Positions 43,013 through 51,302 of a stretch of DNA of 64,000 bases are shown in pieces. Both the position numbers and the translations under genes were made by a program. Source of the DNA: Caldimonas caldifontis. GTDB taxonomy: Bacteria > Pseudomonadota > Gammaproteobacteria > Burkholderiales > Burkholderiaceae_C. How positions within the stretch are numbered: the first letter of the stretch is position 1; every line of letters starts with the position of its first letter. The stretch spans positions 120,594-184,593 of the forward strand of contig NZ_PSNX01000008.1 of NCBI RefSeq assembly GCF_002930615.1. Reading direction: 5' to 3'. The notes under the pieces were generated by a model. The model made no database searches, was not told the DNA's origin, and saw nothing but the letters and a program-made list of their open reading frames with translations.

Positions 43013-44293
43013 ATGACCGCCACTGACCTCCAGGCTTACATGGACCACGTGGGCGCCGCCGCCCGCGCGGCCGCCACGCGCATGGCCGCGGCCTCCACGG
43101 CCGCCAAGAACGACGCGCTGCGCCGCCTGGCCGCGCTGATCCGCACCGAAGGCCCGCGCATGCAGGCCGAGAACGCCAAGGACCTGGCGGCCGCCGAAGC
43201 CCGCGGCCTGGCCGCGCCGATGGTCGATCGCCTGCGCATCACCGACAAGGTCGTGGCCCAGATGGCCGAGAACTGCGAGCAGGTGGCCGCGCTTCCCGAC
43301 CCGGTGGGCGAGATGAGCAACCTGCGCCGCCGCCCCACCGGCATCACCGTGGGCCAGATGCGCGTGCCCATCGGCGTGTTCGGCATGATCTACGAGAGCC
43401 GTCCCAACGTCACCATCGAGGCCGGCTCGCTGGGCATCAAGAGCGGCAACGCCTGCGTGCTGCGCGGCGGCTCCGAGGCCATCCATTCCAACCTGGCGCT
43501 GTGGAAGCTCGTGCAGCAGGCCCTGCAGGCCGCCGGCCTGCCCCCCGAGGGCGTGCAGCTCATCGAGACCACCGACCGCGAGGCCGTGGGCCGGCTGATC
43601 GCCATGCCCGAGTATGTGGACGTCATCATCCCGCGCGGCGGCAAGTCGCTGATCGAGCGCATCAGCCGCGAGGCCACGGTGCCGGTGATCAAGCACCTGG
43701 ATGGCAATTGCCACGTCTTCGTCGATGCATCGGCCGATCTCGACCTCGCCGTCACCGTCACCGACAACGCCAAGACGCAGAAGTACAGCCCCTGCAATGC
43801 GGCCGAGTCGCTGCTCGTGCACGAGGCCATTGCCCCGGCCTTCCTGCCGCGCATTGGCGCGATCTTTGCCGCCAAGGGCGTGGAGATGCGCTGCGACGCC
43901 GGCGCGAAGGCGCTGCTCGCGGCCGTGCCGGGTGCAAAGCTGGCCAATGCCACCGAACAGGACTGGGCTGAGGAATACCTGGCCCCCATCATCAGCATCA
44001 AGCTGGTGAAGGACGTGGACGAGGCCATCGCCCACATCAACCGCTACGGCTCGCACCACACCGACGCCATCCTCACCGAGCATCACCCCAACGCGATGCG
44101 CTTCCTGCGCGAGGTCGATTCGGCCAGCGTGATGGTCAATGCCAGCACGCGCTTTGCCGATGGCTTCGAGTACGGCCTGGGCGCCGAGATCGGCATCTCC
44201 ACCGACAAGTTCCATGCCCGCGGACCCGTGGGGCTGGAGGGGCTGACGTCCCTCAAGTACATCGTCCTGGGGCAGGGCGAGGTTCGTGGCTGA
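43013..44293 (+). CDS. proA: glutamate-5-semialdehyde dehydrogenase (gamma-glutamyl phosphate reductase)
   Basis: 426-residue NADPH-dependent enzyme of proline biosynthesis. Recognised by [23 protein letters not shown], the coenzyme-binding [17 protein letters not shown] and [17 protein letters not shown], and the catalytic cysteine near 261 in [13 protein letters not shown]. Near the C-terminus [20 protein letters not shown] is fully conserved. ATG 43013 is chosen because it follows an extended -10; an ATG at 42983 overlaps the promoter. proB is not adjacent, as often in betaproteobacteria. It overlaps queC by 8 bases. Confidence 0.97.
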   Translation: MTATDLQAYMDHVGAAARAAATRMAAASTAAKNDALRRLAALIRTEGPRMQAENAKDLAAAEARGLAAPMVDRLRITDKVVAQMAENCEQVAALPDPVGEMSNLRRRPTGITVGQMRVPIGVFGMIYESRPNVTIEAGSLGIKSGNACVLRGGSEAIHSNLALWKLVQQALQAAGLPPEGVQLIETTDREAVGRLIAMPEYVDVIIPRGGKSLIERISREATVPVIKHLDGNCHVFVDASADLDLAVTVTDNAKTQKYSPCNAAESLLVHEAIAPAFLPRIGAIFAAKGVEMRCDAGAKALLAAVPGAKLANATEQDWAEEYLAPIISIKLVKDVDEAIAHINRYGSHHTDAILTEHHPNAMRFLREVDSASVMVNASTRFADGFEYGLGAEIGISTDKFHARGPVGLEGLTSLKYIVLGQGEVRG

Positions 44294-44990
44294 CCCTCGC
44301 ACGGCCCTCGTCCTCTTCAGCGGCGGTCAGGACTCCACCGTCTGTCTGGCCTGGGCGCTGTCGCGTTTCCAGCGCGTCGAGACGATCGGCTTCGACTATG
44401 GGCAGCGCCACCGCATCGAGCTGGACTGCCGGCTCACCGTGCGCGATGCCTTGTGCCGGGCCTTCCCGGCGTGGGCCGCCCGCCTGGGTGACGACCATGT
44501 GCTCGACCTGGCGCTGCTGGGCCAGCTCAGCGATACGGCACTCACCGAGGCGCGGGCCATCGAGATGCAGGCCAACGGCCTGCCCAACACCTTCGTGCCC
44601 GGTCGCAACCTGCTCTTCCTGACCTTCGCCGCGACGCTGGCCTACCGCCGTGGCGCCAGCGTGCTGGTGGGGGGCATGTGCGAAACCGACTACTCCGGCT
44701 ACCCCGACTGCCGCGACAACACGCTCAAGGCCCTGCAGGTGGCGCTCAGCCTCGGCATGGACACGCCGATGACGGTGGAGACGCCGCTGATGTGGCTGAA
44801 CAAAGCGCAGACCTGGGCCCTGGCCCAGGCCCTGGGCGGGGCCGCCCTGGTGGACCTCATCGTCGAGCACACCCACACCTGCTACCTGGGAGACCGTTCC
44901 TCGCGGCATGCCTGGGGCTGGGGCTGCGGGCACTGCCCGGCCTGCGAGTTGCGTGCACGGGGGCATGCCGACTTCCTGGCCGGGGCCTGA
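44286..44990 (+). CDS. queC: 7-cyano-7-deazaguanine synthase
   Basis: PreQ0 synthase of the queuosine pathway, 234 residues from GTG 44286. PP-loop ATP-binding motif SGGQDST is at residues 12-18 and FDYGQRH follows; the zinc site is formed by HTCYLGDR and [13 protein letters not shown] (four Cys). [18 protein letters not shown] and [18 protein letters not shown] are typical. It overlaps proA by 8 bases and probably is co-transcribed. No other queuosine gene is in the window. Confidence 0.96.
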   Translation: MADPRTALVLFSGGQDSTVCLAWALSRFQRVETIGFDYGQRHRIELDCRLTVRDALCRAFPAWAARLGDDHVLDLALLGQLSDTALTEARAIEMQANGLPNTFVPGRNLLFLTFAATLAYRRGASVLVGGMCETDYSGYPDCRDNTLKALQVALSLGMDTPMTVETPLMWLNKAQTWALAQALGGAALVDLIVEHTHTCYLGDRSSRHAWGWGCGHCPACELRARGHADFLAGA

Positions 44991-45101
44991 GTCGCACGAC
45001 GCCCCACACCGGAAAGCGACAGCCCTCGCCCGGACGGCTTGGTGGGCCGCGGCGGCTGTCGTAGAGTCGCGGAGCGAGAAACTCAACGGGGGATTCCGGG
45101 G

Positions 45102-45695
45102 ATGAACACGACTTCCATCGTCAGCTGGGCCATCCTTGCGGTGCTGGTCTTCTGGGCCGTGGGCGCCTACAACCGCCTGGTGCGCCTGCGCAACAGCATC
45201 GGCAATGCCTTTGCCCAGATCGACGTGCAGCTCAAGCGGCGCTACGACCTCATCCCCAACCTGGTCGAGGCGGCCAAGAAGTACATCGCCCATGAACGCG
45301 AAACCCTGGAGGCCGTGATCGCCGCACGCAACCAGGCCCGCACGGCGGCCGACCACGTGCGCGCCAGGCCCACCAATGCCGGTTCGGTGGGGGCGCTGGC
45401 CATCGCCGAGCAGGCCCTGGAAGGCACGCTCGCGCGGCTGATGGCCGTGGTCGAGAACTATCCCGAGCTCAAGGCCGACCAGACCCTGCGCGAGCTGTCC
45501 GAGGAGCTCACCAGCACCGAGAACAAGGTGGCCTTCGCGCGCCAGGCCTTCAATGATGCGGCACTCGACTACAACAATGCCGCGCAGCAGTTCCCCACCA
45601 ACCTCATCGCCCGTCTCTTCGGCTTCAAGGAGGCTGGCATGTTGCAGTCCACCACCAGCGACGAGGAGCGCAAGACGCTGCGTGTCCAGTTCTGA
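45102..45695 (+). CDS. lemA: LemA family protein
   Basis: 197 residues: a short N-terminal membrane helix (IVSWAILAVLVFWAVGAYN) followed by a helical bundle with the LemA signature NSIGNAFAQIDVQLKRRYDLIPNLV and VVENYPELKADQTLRELSEEL, ENKVAFARQAFNDAALDYNNA, ending FPTNLIARLFGFKEA. The role is unknown; LemA genes are commonly next to M48 proteases or TPM-domain proteins, as here. Start ATG 45102 has GGGGATTCCGGGG upstream. The gap to the protease gene is 29 bases, so they form an operon. Confidence 0.93.
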   Translation: MNTTSIVSWAILAVLVFWAVGAYNRLVRLRNSIGNAFAQIDVQLKRRYDLIPNLVEAAKKYIAHERETLEAVIAARNQARTAADHVRARPTNAGSVGALAIAEQALEGTLARLMAVVENYPELKADQTLRELSEELTSTENKVAFARQAFNDAALDYNNAAQQFPTNLIARLFGFKEAGMLQSTTSDEERKTLRVQF

Positions 45696-45724
45696 CACCC
45701 CCCGTGCAGTGAGGCGCTGACCCT

Positions 45725-47659
45725 ATGGCCATGCGCTTTCGGCAACACCAGGACGCGGCGCACACGGCCTCGCGGCGGCTGCTGCTGCTTTTCCTGGGCG
45801 TGCTGGTGCTGCTGGTGCTGGCGGTCAACGGGGCCCTGGCGCTGGTGTATCGCCTCACCTTCCCCTGGGCCGAAGGCTATCCGCGGCTCTTCTTCGAAAC
45901 CAATACCGCGCTGACCCTGCTCTTCGTGCTGGGTGGCTGCTGGTTCGAGATGCTGCGCCTGCGACAGGGGGGCGCTCACGTGGCCCGGCTGGCCGGGGGC
46001 AGGCCCATCGATCCGCCGGACGGCCAGCCACGCGACCTCTACGAGAAGCGGCTGCGCAACGTGGTGGACGAGGTGGCCATCGCGGCCAGCATGAAGCCGC
46101 CGCCGGTCTATGTGCTTGAACGGGAAGAGGCGATCAATGCCTTCGCCGCGGGGTGGGACCGCGACGATGCGGTGATCGCCGTGACCCGCGGGGCGCTGGA
46201 GCGCCTGACGCGGGACGAACTGCAAGGGGTGGTCGCCCACGAGTTCAGCCATCTGTTCCACGGGGACACGCGGCTGAACATGCGCCTCATCGGCCTGGTG
46301 TGGGGCCTGCAGATGCTCTACAACTTCGGCCATTCCTTCGTCGAGCCTGACGAGCGCGGCCGGCGTGGTGCCGGTCTCGTCGTCGGCCTGGCCCTGATGG
46401 GGGTGGGTTCGCTGGGCTGGATCGCCGGGCGCATGCTGAAAGCAGCGGTGTCGCGCCAGCGCGAGTTCCTGGCCGATGCCTCGGCGGTGAAGTACACCCG
46501 CAGCATCGACGGCATCGGCGGCGCCCTGCGCAAGGTGGCCGACCAGGCCTGGCGCGGGCGGGACCACATCCACAACGCCCAGGCCGAGAGCCTCTCCCAC
46601 CTGTTCTTCGTCTCGCGCCTGCGCTGGAACCTCTTTGCCACGCACCCGCCCCTGGGCGAGCGCATCCGGCGCATCTACGGCTTCGAGGTGGTGCCCCTGG
46701 CGGCCCGGGTGCTGCCACCGGAGGACGACGATGCACCGGCCACCCGGCCGATGACCGGCCTGGCCCCGCTGACCGCCGCAGCCGGGGCGGGGGCAGGGCA
46801 GGGGGAGAGCGAGAGCGTGAGGGCAGGCGAGGGTGAGGTGCGAGAAGCCTTGCGCCACGACGTCACCCAGGCGCCGGCCCTGGTCGGCCCGGCGCAGCGC
46901 GAACGGGAGGCCCTGGCGCGCATCGCGCGCTGGCAGGGCCCGGGCGAGCGCCGCGCGGCGGTGCTGGGCCTGCTGGTCACCCCGGGTCAGGACCGCGAAT
47001 GGCAGGCCTGGGCCGAGGAGACTGCCGGGCTCGCCGTGGCCGCGGCCGTGCGCGCCGAACTGGATCATCTCACCCCTGCCACGCGGCTGCCGGTGTGGGA
47101 GGTCATGTTGCGCCGCAGTGCCAAGGCACCGCTGGCCGAGCGCCGCGGCCTGGTGGAGGCGGCTCGCCGCATCATGACGGCCGACGGACAGGTCAGCCCC
47201 CTGGACCGCCTGCGCTGGCTGGCCATGCGTCATCTGCTCAGCGGGGACGTGCCGCGGCCACCCCCCGTGGCTGGGGATAACGATATTGCGCATCTGGCTA
47301 AGGATGTGACCATCGTCACCGCATTTCTGGCGAGAATCATCGACGCCCGAGCGTGTGAGCTGGGGCAATCGGGCGCCTGGTATCAAGCGGTGATGCAGGA
47401 ACTCTGGACGCCTGGGGCGGTGCCGGCGTGGTCGGCGCCCGATGTCGATGCCTGGGTCCAGGCCTGGAATCGGCTGATGCGTCTGTCGGCGATGCAAAGA
47501 CCGGTGCTGCTCAAGGCCTGGGTCGATGCGGCGTTTCAAGGCGTGGCTGAGGGTGCCGCGCCGGATTCGGCCACGTGCGATGCCCTGCGTCTGAGCGCTT
47601 TGTTGATGGATACCCCTAGTCCCAAAGCCCTGGCAGACCAATATATTGACGTTCGCTGA
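45725..47659 (+). CDS. M48 family zinc metalloprotease with long C-terminal extension
   Basis: 644 residues. Two N-terminal membrane helices (LLLLFLGVLVLLVLAVNGA, ALTLLFVLGGCWFEML), then the Peptidase_M48 domain with HEFSH at 172-176 and a third ligand in REFLADASAVKYT, and two further helices near 200-240. HtpX-type enzymes are about 300 residues; here an extra 300 or so residues after RIRRIYGFEVVPL form a mostly helical, Ala-rich domain (LIVEVMLRRSAKAPL-like repeats, RRIMTADGQVSPLDRLRWLAMR) resembling a tellurite-resistance/TerB-like helical domain. It forms an operon with lemA. The last ~380 bases are noticeably poorer in GC than the rest. Confidence 0.88.
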   Translation: MAMRFRQHQDAAHTASRRLLLLFLGVLVLLVLAVNGALALVYRLTFPWAEGYPRLFFETNTALTLLFVLGGCWFEMLRLRQGGAHVARLAGGRPIDPPDGQPRDLYEKRLRNVVDEVAIAASMKPPPVYVLEREEAINAFAAGWDRDDAVIAVTRGALERLTRDELQGVVAHEFSHLFHGDTRLNMRLIGLVWGLQMLYNFGHSFVEPDERGRRGAGLVVGLALMGVGSLGWIAGRMLKAAVSRQREFLADASAVKYTRSIDGIGGALRKVADQAWRGRDHIHNAQAESLSHLFFVSRLRWNLFATHPPLGERIRRIYGFEVVPLAARVLPPEDDDAPATRPMTGLAPLTAAAGAGAGQGESESVRAGEGEVREALRHDVTQAPALVGPAQREREALARIARWQGPGERRAAVLGLLVTPGQDREWQAWAEETAGLAVAAAVRAELDHLTPATRLPVWEVMLRRSAKAPLAERRGLVEAARRIMTADGQVSPLDRLRWLAMRHLLSGDVPRPPPVAGDNDIAHLAKDVTIVTAFLARIIDARACELGQSGAWYQAVMQELWTPGAVPAWSAPDVDAWVQAWNRLMRLSAMQRPVLLKAWVDAAFQGVAEGAAPDSATCDALRLSALLMDTPSPKALADQYIDVR

Positions 47660-47685
47660 TATACGAAGCCTGAGGAGTCCACACG

Positions 47686-47997
47686 ATGAACTTGAAGTCT
47701 GCGGCGGCCGCAATGGCCTTGATGACCGCTGGAGCGGCCGGCGCTCAAGATGCTCAGACCCTTTACGTTCGCAGCCTGGCGGCCACATGCGCCAACTGCC
47801 ATGGCACGGGGGGGCAGGCTGTGCCAGGCTCTCAGGTGCCGTCGCTGGCAGGCATGCCGCAGACCTACATCGTCGAGCAGATGAAAGCCTTCAAGGCCGG
47901 AACGCGCACGGCCACGGTGATGCATCAGCTCGCCAAAGGCTACAGCGACGAGCAGATCAACCAGATCGCGGCCTATTTCGCCGCGCAGAAGAAGTGA
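47686..47997 (+). CDS. fccA: cytochrome c subunit of flavocytochrome c sulfide dehydrogenase
   Basis: 103 residues with a cleavable signal (AAAAMALMTAGAAGA, cut after AGA) and one haem motif CANCH at 35-39. The rest, GGQAVPGSQVPSLAGMPQTYI, EQMKAFKAGTRTATVMHQLAKGYSDEQINQIAAYF, is the classical class I cytochrome of the FccA/SoxE kind; the Met in TVMHQ is the likely sixth ligand. It pairs with the flavoprotein encoded 11 bases later. A GAGGAG ribosome-binding site precedes ATG. Confidence 0.88.
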   Translation: MNLKSAAAAMALMTAGAAGAQDAQTLYVRSLAATCANCHGTGGQAVPGSQVPSLAGMPQTYIVEQMKAFKAGTRTATVMHQLAKGYSDEQINQIAAYFAAQKK

Positions 47998-48008
47998 GGA
48001 GGCCCGCG

Positions 48009-49283
48009 ATGCTGCAACGACGTTCCTTCCTGCAAGGGGCCGCCGCCGCAGGCGTGCTCGGGCTGAGTGCCTGCGCCACGACCGGTGTGCCGTCCAAGGC
48101 TCGTGTGCTGGTGGTGGGCGGCGGCTACGGTGGCGCCACGGCGGCCAAGTACGTGCGCCTGCTGTCCGATTACCAGATCGAGGTCGTGCTGGTCGAACCC
48201 AGCAGCGCCTTCGTCTCCTGCCCCATCTCCAACCTGGTCCTGGGCGGCCATCGCACGATGACCGACATCACCACGCCCTACGACAACCTGGTGCGCCGTC
48301 ACGGCGTGCGCCTGGTGCGTGACACGGTGGCGAGCATCGATCCGGCGAAGAAGGTGGCCGTGCTGGCCTCGGGCCCCACGATCGCCTACGACAAGCTCAT
48401 CCTGTCGCCCGGCATCGACCTGGTCTTCGACAGCATCCAGGGCCTGAAAGCGGCGCACGATGCCGGTCAGATCCTGCAAGCCTGGAAGGCGGGCCCCGAG
48501 ACCGTCGCCCTGCGTCGTCAGCTCGAAGCCATGCCCGATGGTGGCGTCTTCGCCATGACCGTGCCCGAGGCGCCCTATCGTTGCCCCCCGGGGCCCTACG
48601 AGCGGGTGTGCCAGGTGGCCGATTACTTCAAGCGCGCCAAGCCGCGCTCCAAGGTGCTGCTGCTCGATGCCAACCCCGACGTCACCTCCAAGGGACCGCT
48701 GTTCAAGAAGGTCTGGGCCGAGCAGTACAAGGGCATCATCGAATACCGCCCGCAGCACAAGGCCATGGCCGTCGATGCGCGGACCAGGACGATCAAGTTC
48801 GAGGTCAACGACGACGTGAAGGCCGACGTGCTCAACGTGCTGCCCACCATGCGTGCCGGCAAGATCGCGGTGGACACCGGCCTGGCCAATGCCAATGCGC
48901 GCTGGTGCCACGTGAACTTCCTCAACTTCGAGTCCACCGCGGCCAAGGATGTCCACGTGCTGGGCGACGCCATCCAGACGGCCCCGCTGATGCCCAAGAG
49001 CGGCCACATGGCCAACTCGCATGCGAAGGTGGCAGCCGCCGCCATCGTGGCAGAACTGCGTGGCTGGGCCGTCAACCCCGCGCCCATGCTCACCAACACC
49101 TGCTACAGCTTCGTCGATGGCAAGAACGTCATCCATGTCGCCAGCGTGCATGAGTACGTGGCGGCTGAGAAGACCTTCAAGACCGTGGCGGGCTCCGGCG
49201 GCGTGTCCACCGGCCCGAACGAACTCGAGGGCATCTACGCCTGGAACTGGGCGCAGAACATCTGGGCCGACTCCCTGGCCTGA
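48009..49283 (+). CDS. fccB: sulfide dehydrogenase flavoprotein subunit
   Basis: 424-residue periplasmic flavoprotein that oxidises sulfide to sulfur/polysulfide and passes electrons to FccA. The N-terminus RRSFLQGAAAAGVLGLSACA is a Tat signal with a lipobox-like end. The FAD-binding VLVVGGGYGGATAAKYVRLL is near 35-54, then SCPISNLVLGG with the first redox Cys, RCPPGPYERVC with the other, and the C-terminal FCSD flavin-binding domain VHVLGDAIQTAPLMPKSGHM, TCYSFVD. It is closed by a strong terminator. A heterotroph with this pair can detoxify sulfide or use it as an electron source. Confidence 0.93.
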   Translation: MLQRRSFLQGAAAAGVLGLSACATTGVPSKARVLVVGGGYGGATAAKYVRLLSDYQIEVVLVEPSSAFVSCPISNLVLGGHRTMTDITTPYDNLVRRHGVRLVRDTVASIDPAKKVAVLASGPTIAYDKLILSPGIDLVFDSIQGLKAAHDAGQILQAWKAGPETVALRRQLEAMPDGGVFAMTVPEAPYRCPPGPYERVCQVADYFKRAKPRSKVLLLDANPDVTSKGPLFKKVWAEQYKGIIEYRPQHKAMAVDARTRTIKFEVNDDVKADVLNVLPTMRAGKIAVDTGLANANARWCHVNFLNFESTAAKDVHVLGDAIQTAPLMPKSGHMANSHAKVAAAAIVAELRGWAVNPAPMLTNTCYSFVDGKNVIHVASVHEYVAAEKTFKTVAGSGGVSTGPNELEGIYAWNWAQNIWADSLA

Positions 49284-49302
49284 GGACACTGCCCGGATCC
49301 TG

Positions 49303-49335
49303 GGGCCGCTGCGGTGCAGCGGCCCTTTGCTTTTT
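49303..49335 (+). terminator. Rho-independent terminator of fccAB
   Basis: GGGCCGCTGC (49303-49312), loop GGT, GCAGCGGCCC (49316-49325), then TTTGCTTTTT. A ten-base perfect GC-rich stem with a T-rich tail, 20 bases past the fccB stop. Confidence 0.92.
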
Positions 49336-49359
49336 GCGCCAGCGCCTAGACTTCGCGTC

Positions 49360-50655
49360 GTGAATGCACCCTCTCTCCCCCTGTCCCGCCTGCTTGTGCA
49401 CACGGCCGAGGCCGTGCGGGCCGTCGAACGCGGCCGCTCCCTCACCGAGGTGCTGGCCCGCGTGCCGGCGTCCGCCCGGGGCGGGACGCAGGCCCTGAGC
49501 TTTGCCGTGATGCGCGAGCTCGGTCGGGCCCGTGCCCTGCGCCGCCACCTGGTGCCTCGAGCGCCGGCGCCGCCCCTGGAGGCACTGCTGTGCACGGCCC
49601 TGGCCCTGCTCGTGCGCGGCCCGGCATCGGGCTACGACGAACACACCCTGGTCGATCAGGCCGTCGAGGCCGCCAAGCGCCAGGCGCGCGGCGCGTCCGG
49701 GCTGGTCAATGCGGTCCTGCGGCGCTTTCTGCGGGAGCGCACGGCCTGCCTGGCTGCCGTCGAGGCCGAGCCCGAAGCGCGCTGGAACCACCCCGCCTGG
49801 TGGGTCGATCGCCTGCGCGCCGACTGGCCCGCCCAGTGGGAAGCGGTGCTGGCCTCCTCCCAGCAGCACCCGCCCATGACCCTGAGGGTGAACCGCCGGC
49901 GCACGCAGCGCGACGCCTATGCCCGGCGTCTGGCCGAGGCCGGCGTGGGCAGCCGCCCGGTGGGGGAGGTGGGCCTGCTCCTGGACAGCCCCCGCCCGGT
50001 GGAGCAGATCCCGGGCTTTGCCGAGGGGCTGTGTTCGGTGCAGGACCTGGCAGCCCAGTGGGCCGCCCCGCTGCTGCTGGGGACCGGGCTGCCTCCCGGC
50101 GCGCGGGTGCTGGATGCCTGCGCAGCGCCGGGGGGCAAGACGGCCCACCTGCTCGAAGCGGCCGACCTGGACCTGCTCGCCCTGGACAGCGACGCGCAGC
50201 GCCTGCAGCGGGTGGACCAGACCCTCAGCCGGCTGGGTCTGCACGCGCAACTGAAGGTCGCCGATGCCCGCGAGACGACGGCCTGGTGGGACGGCCGGCC
50301 GTTTGATGCCATCCTGCTCGACGCCCCCTGCAGCGCCTCGGGCATCGTGCGCCGCCACCCGGACATCCGCTGGCTGCGCCGACCGGGCGACATCGCCGCG
50401 CTGGCCCGTCTCCAGCGCGAGCTGCTCGATGCCCTGTGGCCCCTGCTCAAGCCGGGCGGGCATGTGCTGTACTGCACATGTTCGGTCTTCCGCGCCGAGG
50501 GCAGCGCCCAGATCGACGCATTTTTGCAACGCCAGCCCCTGGCCAGAGCATGCCCCTCTCCCGGCCATGCGCTGCCGGTGACCGACAATGGATCCTCCCC
50601 CGTCGCTGACCACGACGGCTTCTACTACGCCCTGATCCAACGATCGCCTGACTGA
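49360..50655 (+). CDS. rsmB: 16S rRNA (cytosine(967)-C(5))-methyltransferase
   Basis: 431 residues starting with GTG 49360. N-terminal NusB-like RNA-binding domain (SLTEVLARVPASAR, LVDQAVEAAKRQARGASGLVNAVLRRFL), then the RsmB methyltransferase domain: SAM-binding VLDACAAPGGKTAHLLE, ILLDAPCSASGIVRRHPDIRW with the catalytic PCS cysteine, and VLYCTCSVFRAEG with the second (TCS) cysteine. A -10-like TAGACT ends 7 bases before GTG and no Shine-Dalgarno is present: leaderless candidate. It begins the operon rsmB-DUF4390-ntrY-ntrX typical for betaproteobacteria. Confidence 0.95.
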   Translation: MNAPSLPLSRLLVHTAEAVRAVERGRSLTEVLARVPASARGGTQALSFAVMRELGRARALRRHLVPRAPAPPLEALLCTALALLVRGPASGYDEHTLVDQAVEAAKRQARGASGLVNAVLRRFLRERTACLAAVEAEPEARWNHPAWWVDRLRADWPAQWEAVLASSQQHPPMTLRVNRRRTQRDAYARRLAEAGVGSRPVGEVGLLLDSPRPVEQIPGFAEGLCSVQDLAAQWAAPLLLGTGLPPGARVLDACAAPGGKTAHLLEAADLDLLALDSDAQRLQRVDQTLSRLGLHAQLKVADARETTAWWDGRPFDAILLDAPCSASGIVRRHPDIRWLRRPGDIAALARLQRELLDALWPLLKPGGHVLYCTCSVFRAEGSAQIDAFLQRQPLARACPSPGHALPVTDNGSSPVADHDGFYYALIQRSPD

Positions 50656-50670
50656 GCCCTGGACCTGCCC

Positions 50671-51276
50671 GTGCTGACCGCCAAGCCGCCTTCGACCGCC
50701 CCTGCCGGCCCCGTGGCGGCAGTGCTGGCGGCGTTGCTGGCCGCGATCCTGGGTCTGCTGCTGGCGCTGTCCCCGGCCTGGGGCCAGGAGGGCCGGATCA
50801 CCCTGTCCGACGTCCAGATCGATCGCAACGACGAGGGCCTGTGGCTGGGCTTCAGCACCCGCATCGAACTGCCGCGTTCCGTCGAGGAGGCCCTGGTCAA
50901 GGGCGTGCCCCTGGCCTTCGAGGCGGAGGTGCGGACCTTCCGCAGCCGCTGGTACTGGCGTGACCTGAACGTGGCCACGGCCACGCTGTCCTGGCGTGTC
51001 ACCTACCAGCCGCTCACGCGGCGCTACCGCGTGCAGTCCGGTGCCTTCAGCCAGCAATTCGAGTCCCTGCACGACGCACTGGCCACGATGCAGCGCACCG
51101 AGGGTTGGAAGGTGGCCAGCCGCAGCCGGCTCGCCTCCGGGGAGCGGCACTACGCCGAACTCATTTTCCGGCTCGACACCTCCCAACTGCCGCGCCCCTT
51201 CCAGTTCGGCATCGGCGGTCAGGCCCAGTGGGACCTGTCCGCCCAGAGCACCCTGGTCATCCCTGACCATCCCTGA
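50671..51276 (+). CDS. DUF4390 domain-containing protein
   Basis: 201 residues from GTG 50671. A signal peptide or anchor (VAAVLAALLAAILGLLLALSPAWGQ) is followed by a beta-sandwich-like region: RITLSDVQIDRNDEGLWLGF, VEEALVKGVPLAFEAEVRTF, WRVTYQPLTRRYRV, typical of the DUF4390 family, which almost always sits between rsmB and the ntrY-type kinase gene. It is probably exported to the periplasm and may modulate the neighbouring sensor; this is inferred from constant synteny only. Confidence 0.88.
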   Translation: MLTAKPPSTAPAGPVAAVLAALLAAILGLLLALSPAWGQEGRITLSDVQIDRNDEGLWLGFSTRIELPRSVEEALVKGVPLAFEAEVRTFRSRWYWRDLNVATATLSWRVTYQPLTRRYRVQSGAFSQQFESLHDALATMQRTEGWKVASRSRLASGERHYAELIFRLDTSQLPRPFQFGIGGQAQWDLSAQSTLVIPDHP

Positions 51277-51302
51277 GCGGTATCCGGCCGAGGACCCTTG
51301 CC

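Noticed and set aside
45569..47788. 739-codon minus-strand frame opposite the M48 protease gene
   Set aside because: Low-complexity His/Gln/Arg-rich translation, spans three real genes.
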